Shown here piece after piece: positions 43,169 through 51,448 of a stretch of DNA of 64,000 nt (the stretch's first letter is position 1; each line of letters opens with the position of its first letter). The translations under genes were made by a program, and so were the position numbers. Below the pieces are notes generated by a model that was not told the origin of the DNA, did not search any database, and was given only the letters and a program-made list of their open reading frames with translations. The stretch is from SIG480 sp045636865 (GTDB taxonomy: Bacteria > Bacillota > Clostridia > Oscillospirales > JAAYXM01): assembly GCA_045636865.1 (NCBI GenBank), contig JAZTYJ010000020.1, forward strand, positions 95,453 to 159,452. The letters run 5' to 3'.

Positions 43169-43711
43169 ATGAAAGCAACAGGTATAGTTCGAAGAATAGA
43201 CGACCTTGGTCGTGTTGTTATCCCGAAAGAAATCCGCCGCACGATGCGCATCCGCGAGGGCGACCCGCTTGAGATTTATACCGACCGCGACGGTGAGGTT
43301 ATATTCAAGAAATACTCGCCGGTGGGTGAGCTTGCGTCGTTTGCCGGTCACATCTGCGAAACGCTTTCGAAAACCGCAGGACAAACCGCGATAGTCTGCG
43401 ACCGTGACACGGTCATTGCGGCGGCGGGAACGGGCAAGCGTGAGCTTTTTGAAAAGCGCATTTCCGAGTCTCTTGAGAGAATCATCGAATCGCGACAGAT
43501 TTATCAGCACAAACAGGGTGAGCCGACGGTTGACGCAGTCGACGGAAACGCAAATCTGTTTGTGTCGATTGCCGCGCCGATTATATCGGAGGGCGATGTT
43601 TCGGGATGCGTTGCATTTATCTTTGACGGTAGCGAGCCTGAACTTGGAGAGACGGGATACAAGCTTGCTCAGACCGTTGCGGGATTTCTGGGAAAGCAGA
43701 TGGAAGCATAG
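43169..43711 (+). CDS. spoVT: stage V sporulation protein T
   Basis: Forespore regulator that modulates sigma-G-dependent genes in spore formers. The 180-residue length equals that of known SpoVT. It has an N-terminal AbrB/MazE-like swapped-hairpin domain (MKATGIVRRIDDLGRVVIPK, then EIRRTMRIREGDPLEIY) and a C-terminal GAF-like domain (about 55-180) with AIVCDRDTVIAAAG and VAAPI-like ISAAPI core segments. AAGGAG ribosome site upstream. It proves with the Ger operon that the organism belongs to a sporulating lineage. Confidence 0.93.
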   Translation: MKATGIVRRIDDLGRVVIPKEIRRTMRIREGDPLEIYTDRDGEVIFKKYSPVGELASFAGHICETLSKTAGQTAIVCDRDTVIAAAGTGKRELFEKRISESLERIIESRQIYQHKQGEPTVDAVDGNANLFVSIAAPIISEGDVSGCVAFIFDGSEPELGETGYKLAQTVAGFLGKQMEA

Positions 43712-43758
43712 AGAAAAGAGGAGAGAGGTCTTGGTGACGCTTTCTCCTTTTTATTATG

Positions 43759-43790
43759 AAAAAACAGCAGATGCGTTTGCATCTGCCGTT
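43759..43790. terminator. bidirectional terminator between spoVT and the DUF1540 gene
   Basis: Stem GCAGATGC/GCATCTGC with loop GTTT, flanked by A tract on one side and T tract on the other; it can end both converging genes. Confidence 0.85.
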
Positions 43791-43794
43791 TTTG

Positions 43795-43974
43795 TTAGCA
43801 ACAGCCGCCGGATTTCATTGAGAATGACTGGCAGTCTGTGCACTGTGTCTGGCTCGGCTTGTTTTCGTGTGTGCCGACCTGGATTGTGTTCAAAGAGCAG
43901 TAGTTAACGCCCTGACAATGGTGCTTGCAGGTTGTAACGGTACATTGAATGCTCTTGTTCGGATTTTCGTTCAT
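43795..43974 (-). CDS. DUF1540 cysteine-rich small protein
   Basis: A 59-residue protein with eight cysteines: SIQCTVTTCKHHCQGVNYCS, then CTDCQSFSM and a CC end. Spacing of the first four and the CxxC followed by a phenylalanine matches the DUF1540 family of Clostridia and Bacilli, thought to bind metal through cysteines; function unknown. AGGAGGT precedes the ATG at 43974. It converges on spoVT. It was too short for standard calling but the family match is clear. Confidence 0.88.
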   Translation of the reverse strand: MNENPNKSIQCTVTTCKHHCQGVNYCSLNTIQVGTHENKPSQTQCTDCQSFSMKSGGCC

Positions 43975-44062
43975 AGCTATACCTCCTGAAAATTTGGTGC
44001 ATAGCTATTTTGCCCGAAAAGTTTTTCTATATGCATTCTGTGAAAACGATGCTGTTTTAAAC

Positions 44063-44091
44063 TTGACAAAAGCGTCAAAATTTTCTAATAT
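44063..44091 (+). promoter_or_regulatory. candidate promoter of the ABC transporter gene
   Basis: TTGACA (44063-44068), 17-bp spacer, TAATAT (44086-44091). A TATAAT at 44091-44096 overlaps but its spacer would be 22 bases. Confidence 0.6.
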
Positions 44092-44135
44092 ATAATATAT
44101 GTAAATTGTAAAAAATGAAGAAAGGATCTGACGTT

Positions 44136-45794
44136 TTGAAAAATAACAAAGCACTCAGGTTTATAATACAAACATCGAAAAAAGAGCTGTTCAGACTTAT
44201 TCTGGTAACGATTTTCAGTGCATTGAACGCATTTTTGTCGGTTTATTTCGCGCTTGCTATGCGAGACGTAATAAACAACGCGGTCGAAGGCAACCTGCAG
44301 AAGGTGAAGTTCTGGGGAATCGTTCTGATTGCGGTTGCGCTTCTTGATATTCTGATTTATTTTTTCAATCGCGTTGTAAGTGCGCAGATGTCGGCGCATA
44401 TGGAAATTGCTTTCCGTGAAGCAACATTTAAGAGGATTATCAGAAAAGAATATTCAGAAATCAGCAAATTCCACAGCGGCGAGATTCAGAACAGACTCTT
44501 TAATGACGTAAACGTAATCAGCGGTGATGTCTCAACACTTCTTCCGCAATTTCTCGCGCTCGTTACACGTCTTGTTGCGGCGTTCTGCGCAGTATATATA
44601 GTCGATCAGAAATTCGCTGTTGCTCTTCTTTTTGTGGGAAGCCTGTTTTTTGTCTTTGCGAGAATGTTCAGAGGTATTATGATGCGCACGCATAAGGATA
44701 TGCAGGTTGCAGCAGGTGAGGTCAGGGCACATTCGCAGGAGGCGGTTGAGAATGTTCTTGTCATCAAGGCGTTCGGCATGGAAAACGCTGTGTACGATCA
44801 GCAGGAGCAGAAGCATAAGAAGTATTACAAAAAGAAGATGATTCGCGCAAATTTTTCTGCTGCTACATCTTCCGGAATTATTACTATTATGAAGGCGGGA
44901 TATATCTATGCGGTCATCTGGGGTGCAATACGGATATTAAATCCGCAGTCCGGATTCGGATACGGTGATTTTGTTGCAATTATGCAGCTCATAACCCAGA
45001 TTCAGTCTCCGTTTGCAAACCTTTCGGGAAGTCTTTCAAAATACTATGCGATGATAGCCTCTGCAGAGCGTTTGCTTGAGATAACGGAGCTTCCCGAAGA
45101 GACGGGAGAGCAGAAGGACGCAAATGAAATTTATAAGAACCTTCGCTCGATAAAGCTTGACAACGTCAGCTTCTCCTATGGCAGAACACTCATCCTTGAA
45201 AATGCTGATGCGGAGATTGAGCGCGGCAAGCTTACGGTTATCGCAGGCATATCGGGAATCGGGAAAAGCACACTCATAAAGCTCCTTATGGGGGTTATAA
45301 AACCAAATGCCGGAAGAATTTATACGACAGGCGAAGAAGACGGTGAGCTTGACTCGTCAACAAGAGGTCTCTTTGCGTACGTTCCGCAGGGAAACCTCCT
45401 TATGAGCGGAACCATTGCGGAAAACCTGCGTCTTGCAAGAGATAATGCAACAAAGGAAGAAATAGAAAGTGCGCTTCGCGTTGCGTGTGCTGACTTTGTT
45501 TTTGAGCTTCCGAAGGGCATTGAAACCGAGCTTGGTGAACGCGGAAGCGGGCTTTCGGAGGGTCAGATTCAGCGACTTGCGATAGCGCGTGCGGTGCTGT
45601 TTGATGCACCGATTTTCCTCCTTGACGAAGCCACAAGCGCGCTTGATGAGCAAACAGAAAGACGGGTGCTTGAAAACATTATGAAGCTTTCGGGAAAGAC
45701 ATGTGTGTGCATTTCGCATCGCAGCGCCGCAATGGAAGTCTGCGACAAGGAGATATACATAAAAGACGGAAAGGTTTTTACAGGAAAAGAATAA
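44136..45794 (+). CDS. ABC transporter half-molecule (permease-ATPase, exporter type)
   Basis: About 552 residues: a six-helix exporter-type membrane domain (to about 310) fused to an ATPase with Walker A GISGIGKSTLIKLL, signature LSEGQIQRLAIARA and Walker B IFLLDEATSALDE, then the H-loop CISHRSA. Substrate unknown; lipid, drug or peptide are possible for this type. I take TTG 44136 as start because AAAGGATC is well placed for it; ATG 44115 is in frame but has no ribosome site. Its TAA shares a base with the nrdG start, so nrdG is translationally coupled to it. Confidence 0.88.
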   Translation: MKNNKALRFIIQTSKKELFRLILVTIFSALNAFLSVYFALAMRDVINNAVEGNLQKVKFWGIVLIAVALLDILIYFFNRVVSAQMSAHMEIAFREATFKRIIRKEYSEISKFHSGEIQNRLFNDVNVISGDVSTLLPQFLALVTRLVAAFCAVYIVDQKFAVALLFVGSLFFVFARMFRGIMMRTHKDMQVAAGEVRAHSQEAVENVLVIKAFGMENAVYDQQEQKHKKYYKKKMIRANFSAATSSGIITIMKAGYIYAVIWGAIRILNPQSGFGYGDFVAIMQLITQIQSPFANLSGSLSKYYAMIASAERLLEITELPEETGEQKDANEIYKNLRSIKLDNVSFSYGRTLILENADAEIERGKLTVIAGISGIGKSTLIKLLMGVIKPNAGRIYTTGEEDGELDSSTRGLFAYVPQGNLLMSGTIAENLRLARDNATKEEIESALRVACADFVFELPKGIETELGERGSGLSEGQIQRLAIARAVLFDAPIFLLDEATSALDEQTERRVLENIMKLSGKTCVCISHRSAAMEVCDKEIYIKDGKVFTGKE

Positions 45795-46486
45795 TGAAGA
45801 TTTCAGGATTCCAGAAGCTCACGCTTCTTGACTTTCCGGAGCATATGGCGGCAACGGTTTTTACACCTGGTTGCAACCTCCGCTGTCCGTTTTGCCACAA
45901 TGCAGGGCTTGTTACGGACATTTCCGATTCGGAAAGCTTTTCGGAGGATGAGGTTTTATCATATCTTGAAAAAAGAAAAGGAGTGCTTGACGGCGTGTGT
46001 GTTACGGGTGGCGAGCCGCTTCTTTGGCCGGATATTGCAGACTTTCTCCGAAGGATAAAAGGCATAGGACTTGAGGTGAAGCTTGACACGAACGGTACTT
46101 TCCCCGACAAACTCCGCGAGCTTGTGGAGGCAGGACTTGTTGACTACGTTGCGATGGATATAAAAAATTCAAAAGCGAGATACGCCGAAACGGTGGATAT
46201 CGAAAACTTTGATATCGCTCCGATAGAGGAGAGTGTATCGTATCTCTTGTCGGGTGCTTGCGATTATGAATTTCGCACAACCGTTACCGACGAGCTTCAT
46301 ACGGAGGCGGATATTGAGTCGGCGGCGAAGTGGATAGCGGGCGCGAAAAAATATTTTCTTCAATGCTTTGTCGATTCGGGAAATATTATAGGGAAAAATC
46401 TTTCTGCTCCAAGCGTGAAAAAGCTTGAAAATATGCGGAATATCGCATCGCAATATATAGATGTGGTGTCTCTGCGAGGAATATGA
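45794..46486 (+). CDS. nrdG: anaerobic ribonucleoside-triphosphate reductase activating protein (NrdG2 type)
   Basis: Radical SAM enzyme that makes the glycyl radical on NrdD. The 230-residue protein has the [4Fe-4S] cluster motif GCNLRCPFCHN (Cys 27, 31, 34), the GG-E motif VTGGEPLLWPD, and KLDTNGTFPDKL. Length and the opening KISGFQKLTLLDFPEHMA fit the NrdG2 subfamily, which goes with thioredoxin/glutaredoxin-using NrdD. Start ATG at 45794 overlaps the ABC gene stop. nrdD follows behind its own promoter. Confidence 0.9.
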   Translation: MKISGFQKLTLLDFPEHMAATVFTPGCNLRCPFCHNAGLVTDISDSESFSEDEVLSYLEKRKGVLDGVCVTGGEPLLWPDIADFLRRIKGIGLEVKLDTNGTFPDKLRELVEAGLVDYVAMDIKNSKARYAETVDIENFDIAPIEESVSYLLSGACDYEFRTTVTDELHTEADIESAAKWIAGAKKYFLQCFVDSGNIIGKNLSAPSVKKLENMRNIASQYIDVVSLRGI

Positions 46487-46488
46487 AT

Positions 46489-46542
46489 ACACAATATATA
46501 GTGATAAAATGTATTGACAAAATACAACATATATGGTAAAAT
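46489..46542 (+). promoter_or_regulatory. nrdD promoter with NrdR-like boxes
   Basis: TTGACA (46514-46519), 17-bp spacer, TAAAAT (46537-46542). Directly upstream lies ACACAATATATAGTGA (46489-46504), very close to the NrdR box consensus. A second, weaker copy ACAACATATATGGTAA (46524-46539) lies in the promoter spacer and matches 12 of 16 positions. The start-to-start distance of 35 is slightly larger than the usual 31-32. Repression by NrdR-ATP/dATP is inferred; nrdR is not in the window. Confidence 0.7.
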
Positions 46543-46576
46543 GCTCTTACATTAACAAATGGAGGAGCATTTTGTC

Positions 46577-48949
46577 ATGTATAAGGTTATAAAGCGTGAT
46601 GGTAAGGAAGTAAACTTCAACTTATCAAAAATAAGCAATGCAATTATGCAGGCATTTGACGCTTGCGACAGACAGTATAACAACGACATTATCGATTTTC
46701 TTGCGCTCAAGGTTACATCAGATTTCGAGCCGAAAATCGAGGACGGCAAAATTTCGGTCGAATCAATTCAGGACAGCGTCGAATCAGTTCTCATCAAGGG
46801 CGGATACGACGATGTTTCAAAGGCATACATTCTCTACCGTAAGCAGCGCGAAAAGATAAGAAACCTCGGCGCAACAATTGTTGACTATAAGGAGATTGTG
46901 GACAATTACCTCCGAATCAACGACTGGCGTGTCAAGGAAAACTCAACGGTTACATATTCCGTCGGCGGTCTTATCCTTTCAAACTCAGGTGCGATTACTG
47001 CAAACTACTGGCTCTCCGAGGTCTACGACAGCGAAATCGGAGATGCACACAGAAATGCAGATATCCATATCCACGACCTCTCCATGCTCACGGGCTACTG
47101 TGCGGGATGGTCTCTCAAGCAGCTTATTCAGGAAGGCCTCGGCGGTGTCACGGGAAAGATTACATCAGCTCCTGCAAAGCACCTTGCAACCCTCTGCAAC
47201 CAGATGGTAAACTTCCTCGGAATTATGCAGAATGAATGGGCAGGCGCACAGGCATTCTCATCCTTTGACACATACCTTGCTCCTTTTGTAAAGATAGATA
47301 ACCTCTCCTACGATCAGGTAAAGAAATGCATCGAGTCGTTTGTTTACGGCGTAAACACTCCGTCCCGCTGGGGTACTCAGGCACCATTTTCAAACATTAC
47401 CCTCGACTGGACAGTTCCGAACGACCTTGCAGAGCTCAACTGCATCATAGGCGGCAAGGAAGCAGACTTCAAGTATAAGGACTGCCAGAAGGAAATGGAT
47501 ATGGTCAACCGCGCATTCATCGAAATCATGATTGAAGGCGATGCAAACGGTCGCGGCTTCCAGTACCCGATTCCGACATACTCAATCACATCAAACTTCG
47601 ACTGGTCAGAAACAGAGAATAATAAGCTTCTCTTTGAGATGACCTCAAAATACGGCACACCGTACTTCTCAAACTACATCAACAGCGATATGGAACCATC
47701 AGACGTACGCAGTATGTGCTGCCGTCTCCGTCTTGACCTCCGCGAGCTCCGCAAGAAGTCAGGAGGCTTCTTCGGAAGCGGTGAGAGCACAGGTTCTGTC
47801 GGCGTTGTTACAATCAATATGCCGAGAATCGCATATCTTGCAAAGGATGAGGCTGATTTCTACGAGCGTCTTGATAAGCTCATGGATATTTCGGCACGCT
47901 CTCTCAAGGTAAAGCGTACCGTTATCACAAAGCTTTTGGAGGCAGGTCTTTATCCGTATACAAAGCGTTACCTCGGAACATTTGACAACCACTTCTCAAC
48001 AATCGGTCTTGTCGGTATGAACGAGGTCGGTCTCAACGCAAAGTGGCTCGGCAAGGATATGACAGACGAGAAGACTCAGAAGTTTTCTCAGGACGTTCTC
48101 AACCATATGCGCGAGCGTCTCTCTGACTACCAGGTAAAGTACGGCGACCTCTACAACCTCGAGGCAACTCCGGCAGAGTCAACTGCATTCCGTCTTGCAA
48201 AGCACGACGTAAAGAGATACCCCGATATGAAGACTGCCGCAAAGAGTGCAGACGAAACACCGTATTACACAAACAGCTCACACCTTCCGGTAGGCTATAC
48301 TGAAGATATCTTCACAGCTCTCGACATTCAGGACGAGCTCCAGACTCTCTATACATCGGGAACCGTTTTCCACGCATTCCTCGGAGAAAAGCTTCCTGAC
48401 TGGAAGGCTGCTGCAAACCTTGTCCGCAAGATTGCAGAGAACTATAAACTCCCGTACTACACACTCTCTCCGACATATTCCGTATGTAAGAGCCACGGCT
48501 ATCTCGCAGGCGAGCAGTTTACCTGCCCTGAATGCGGAGAAGCAACAGAGGTTTACAGCCGCATAACAGGCTACTACCGCCCGGTTCAGAACTGGAACGA
48601 CGGCAAGAGCCAGGAATATAAGGACAGAAAGGTCTACGACATCGAAAACTCCGTTATGACGGGCAACAAGAAGGAACCCGTTGACCATGTTAAAGCTTGC
48701 GAGGTTAAGGAAGTCAAGGTTGAAGACGGTGCATACCTCTTCACAACCGCAACTTGCCCGAACTGCAAAATCGCTTGTGCGACACTCGACAAGGCAGGCT
48801 TTAAGTATGAAAAGTTCCTCGCAAACGAACAGAAAGAGCTTGCAGAAGCTCTCGGAATCAAGCAGGCACCGACACTTGCGATAGTCAGAAACGGCGAGAT
48901 AGAGAAGTTTTCAGGCGTTTCCGACATCAAAAAAATGCTCAAGGTTTAG
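46577..48949 (+). CDS. nrdD: anaerobic ribonucleoside-triphosphate reductase with C-terminal glutaredoxin-like domain
   Basis: Class III reductase making dNTPs from NTPs with a glycyl radical. Domains in the 790-residue protein: ATP-cone (1-90, MYKVIKRDGKEVNFN), the barrel with HIHDLSMLTGYCAGWSL, a zinc site (FTCPECGEAT paired upstream), the glycyl-radical loop SRITGYYRPVQNWNDGK, and, after a linker, an extra domain from about 715 with redox motif TATCPNCK (Cys 727 and 730) and cis-Pro QAPT. The fused redoxin suggests disulfide chemistry instead of formate as reductant; trxB follows 13 bases later. The ATG at 46577 is preferred, with GGAGGAG upstream. Confidence 0.95.
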   Translation: MYKVIKRDGKEVNFNLSKISNAIMQAFDACDRQYNNDIIDFLALKVTSDFEPKIEDGKISVESIQDSVESVLIKGGYDDVSKAYILYRKQREKIRNLGATIVDYKEIVDNYLRINDWRVKENSTVTYSVGGLILSNSGAITANYWLSEVYDSEIGDAHRNADIHIHDLSMLTGYCAGWSLKQLIQEGLGGVTGKITSAPAKHLATLCNQMVNFLGIMQNEWAGAQAFSSFDTYLAPFVKIDNLSYDQVKKCIESFVYGVNTPSRWGTQAPFSNITLDWTVPNDLAELNCIIGGKEADFKYKDCQKEMDMVNRAFIEIMIEGDANGRGFQYPIPTYSITSNFDWSETENNKLLFEMTSKYGTPYFSNYINSDMEPSDVRSMCCRLRLDLRELRKKSGGFFGSGESTGSVGVVTINMPRIAYLAKDEADFYERLDKLMDISARSLKVKRTVITKLLEAGLYPYTKRYLGTFDNHFSTIGLVGMNEVGLNAKWLGKDMTDEKTQKFSQDVLNHMRERLSDYQVKYGDLYNLEATPAESTAFRLAKHDVKRYPDMKTAAKSADETPYYTNSSHLPVGYTEDIFTALDIQDELQTLYTSGTVFHAFLGEKLPDWKAAANLVRKIAENYKLPYYTLSPTYSVCKSHGYLAGEQFTCPECGEATEVYSRITGYYRPVQNWNDGKSQEYKDRKVYDIENSVMTGNKKEPVDHVKACEVKEVKVEDGAYLFTTATCPNCKIACATLDKAGFKYEKFLANEQKELAEALGIKQAPTLAIVRNGEIEKFSGVSDIKKMLKV

Positions 48950-48962
48950 GGGATAGATAAAA

Positions 48963-49874
48963 ATGTATGACATTATAATCATCGGCGGTGGCCCGGCAGG
49001 GCTTACCGCCGCCCTGTATGCACGCCGTGCAAACAAGAGCGTGCTCGTAATAGAAAAAGCAAGCTTCGGAGGTCAGATAACCTACTCTCCAAAGGTCGAA
49101 AACATTCCCGGTTTCTTAAGCCTTTCGGGAAATGAGTTTGCCGAAAAGCTCGTTGAGCAGGTGCTTGAGCAGGGCGCAGACGTCGAGGCGTGCGAGGTTA
49201 TCGAGGTATGCGACGGCGAAGTTAAAACCGTCATAACCGACGAGGGCGAATTTACTTCACGTGCACTCATCATCGCAACGGGCGCGCGTCACCGCCTGCT
49301 CGGTCTTCCCGATGAGGAAAGCTATATCGGTGAGGGAATCTCCTTCTGTGCAGTTTGCGACGGTGCGTTTTATGAAGGAAAGACCGTTGCGGTCATTGGC
49401 GGAGGAAACTCGGCACTTCAGGAGGCAATTTTGCTTTCTGACCTTGCAGAAAAGGTTTATGTTGTTCAGAATCTTGATTTTCTCACGGGTGAGGATAAGC
49501 TCGCAGAGCAGATAAAGGCAAAGGAAAATGTCGAAATAATCTACTCAAACGTTGTAAAAGAGCTTCACGGCGCAGATGGCGAGCTTTCTGCCATCACCAT
49601 CGCAAACGAGAAGACGGGCAAGGTGAGAAAGCTTTCTCTTGACGGAATGTTCATCGCAATCGGTCTCATTCCGCAGAACGATATTTTCAAGGACATAATT
49701 AAACTTAACAAGTTTGGTTATGCAGTAGCAGACAACGATATGAAAACTGCCGCAAACGGTGTTTTCGTAGCGGGCGACTGCAGAGAAAAGCGCATCCGTC
49801 AGGTTGCAACCGCCGCATCAGACGGAGCGATAGCAGCACTCTCGGCCTGTGATTATATTGATAATTTAAAGTAA
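48963..49874 (+). CDS. trxB: thioredoxin reductase
   Basis: FAD/NADPH disulfide reductase of 303 residues. N-terminal FAD motif IIIIGGGPAGLTAALYA, redox-active FCAVCDGAF (Cys 129 and 132), NADPH motif VAVIGGGNSALQEA and C-terminal FAD site GVFVAGDCREKRIRQVATA. Lies 13 bases after nrdD and before a shared terminator, so it probably keeps the redoxin domain of NrdD reduced. Confidence 0.95.
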   Translation: MYDIIIIGGGPAGLTAALYARRANKSVLVIEKASFGGQITYSPKVENIPGFLSLSGNEFAEKLVEQVLEQGADVEACEVIEVCDGEVKTVITDEGEFTSRALIIATGARHRLLGLPDEESYIGEGISFCAVCDGAFYEGKTVAVIGGGNSALQEAILLSDLAEKVYVVQNLDFLTGEDKLAEQIKAKENVEIIYSNVVKELHGADGELSAITIANEKTGKVRKLSLDGMFIAIGLIPQNDIFKDIIKLNKFGYAVADNDMKTAANGVFVAGDCREKRIRQVATAASDGAIAALSACDYIDNLK

Positions 49875-49876
49875 TA

Positions 49877-49908
49877 AAAAAGTCCTCTGCCAAAAGCAGA
49901 GGACTTTT
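49877..49908. terminator. bidirectional terminator between trxB and the GH28-like gene
   Basis: Stem AAAAGTCCTCTGC/GCAGAGGACTTTT with loop CAAAA. It ends the nrdD-trxB unit and the converging GH28-like gene. Confidence 0.92.
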
Positions 49909-49919
49909 CGTATGTAATT

Positions 49920-51299
49920 TTACTTGAGGTTTACCTTTACTGCATCGTTTGAAAGCTTTGTCTTCTTGTCGTTCATTGCAACGTCTTTTGCAGTGATTTC
50001 GACAGAACCCGTTCCGCCAAAGACATTTGAGAAGTTCATACCGCTGCTTACACCGTTGAATACAACGTTGTCGGTAGTGCACTCTTCAAAGTGAACAGCG
50101 CTGAGCTCCTTGATTTCGGGAATCTTGTGGAACGGTTCAGACCAGCCGATTTCGCTGTCCATAGCCTCAAAAGCTTCATCGTAATGGAGGTTGTTGACCG
50201 TTACGTTCTTGAGGTTTGCGCGGTTGAAGTATACACCCATTGTGCAACCGCCCTTGATGAAGATGCTGTCAAAAACTGCGTTGCAGAGAGTTTCTGAAAC
50301 GAGGATACCAAACTGAGCGCGTGTGATAACGTTTCTGACAACAACGTTCTTCATCTCACCCATAACGTTGAACTTTGAATTGCCCCAGCTTGTCATATCG
50401 CCGATGCGGACACAGCTTGAGCCGTGTGCCGGATCGCCCGGATCACTGAGGTCAATAACGCCGTCGACGAGGATGTCGTGGAGCTTTACGCCGTTACGTG
50501 CATTCATGCGGACAAAGCCTGCATCCCAGGTAAGGTGAACGCGGATGTTGCGGACAACGATGTGGTGAATGTCGGGGCACATATCCGATTTATCCTTGCG
50601 GTCGCCGTCCATACCGTTAAGAGCAACAGGGTCATCGCCCGTATATCCCCAGATGTTTTCAACGAGGAAGTTGTTTGTACCGACGCGGAGGTTAACACCG
50701 TCCTGGTTCGGAACCTGATTCATGCCTTCAAGCTGAATGTCGCGGACTACGCCGAATGAGCAGTACCAGAAGCAAAGACCCCAGTAGCGCTGATTGACAA
50801 AGTGAATGTTTGAAACCTTGACGCGCTCAACGTTTATAAACTTGATGCCGATGCTGTGGCACATATCCACTCTTCCGTCGATAACGTTTCTGCCGAGGTA
50901 TTCGCCTGTGTCCCAATTGTAGAGAATATAGTCGATTTCCTTGACATCAAGCGGCTTGCCGCCGTCAAGAACAGGATTGCCGACACCGGTTATTGTGATG
51001 TCATACTGGCGGTTTTTCTCAAGATAAACGGCATCGTCGTCAACTGTGTTTGAGTTTGTGAAGAAGCCTGAGTATGAATAGTCGCAAAGGCGGATGTGGC
51101 AGTTGTCAAGAACAACGTTGCTGCCCGTGTGGAGAAGAATTGTGTTGTCAATTTCCCAGAGGTGCTTTTTTGTTCTCTCGTTAAAGCGCGGAATTTCTAC
51201 TGTTGCGCCATATTTTGCAGCTTCGTCAACTGCAGCCTGAATCATTTCATAGTCGCTTGAAAGATTCAGAAAATCATTAGGTGAATAAACACTTTTCAT
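49920..51299 (-). CDS. glycoside hydrolase family 28-like right-handed beta-helix protein
   Basis: A 459-residue parallel beta-helix protein, likely acting on pectin-type or rhamnogalacturonan oligosaccharides. The region QVPNQDGVNLRV and the following GYTGDDPVALNG stand for the N-x-D and DD catalytic motifs of polygalacturonases, and repeated V-x-N-I/V turns mark the helix. No signal peptide, so it is cytoplasmic like the GH31 enzyme, consistent with degradation of imported oligosaccharides. Strong AGGAGG ribosome site. Epimerase or lyase function in the same fold is possible. Confidence 0.78.
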   Translation of the reverse strand: MKSVYSPNDFLNLSSDYEMIQAAVDEAAKYGATVEIPRFNERTKKHLWEIDNTILLHTGSNVVLDNCHIRLCDYSYSGFFTNSNTVDDDAVYLEKNRQYDITITGVGNPVLDGGKPLDVKEIDYILYNWDTGEYLGRNVIDGRVDMCHSIGIKFINVERVKVSNIHFVNQRYWGLCFWYCSFGVVRDIQLEGMNQVPNQDGVNLRVGTNNFLVENIWGYTGDDPVALNGMDGDRKDKSDMCPDIHHIVVRNIRVHLTWDAGFVRMNARNGVKLHDILVDGVIDLSDPGDPAHGSSCVRIGDMTSWGNSKFNVMGEMKNVVVRNVITRAQFGILVSETLCNAVFDSIFIKGGCTMGVYFNRANLKNVTVNNLHYDEAFEAMDSEIGWSEPFHKIPEIKELSAVHFEECTTDNVVFNGVSSGMNFSNVFGGTGSVEITAKDVAMNDKKTKLSNDAVKVNLK

Positions 51300-51448
51300 T
51301 TTGCTTTCCTCCTGATTAAATACGAAATAAATTCGAAAGTTATATCTAGAAGAACTATATCATATTTGCGGCGCAAAATCAATAGTTTTACAGAAGAAGT
51401 CAAAACGGAGAACAGAAAATATTTTCTGTTCACCGTTTAAGCTTTTAT

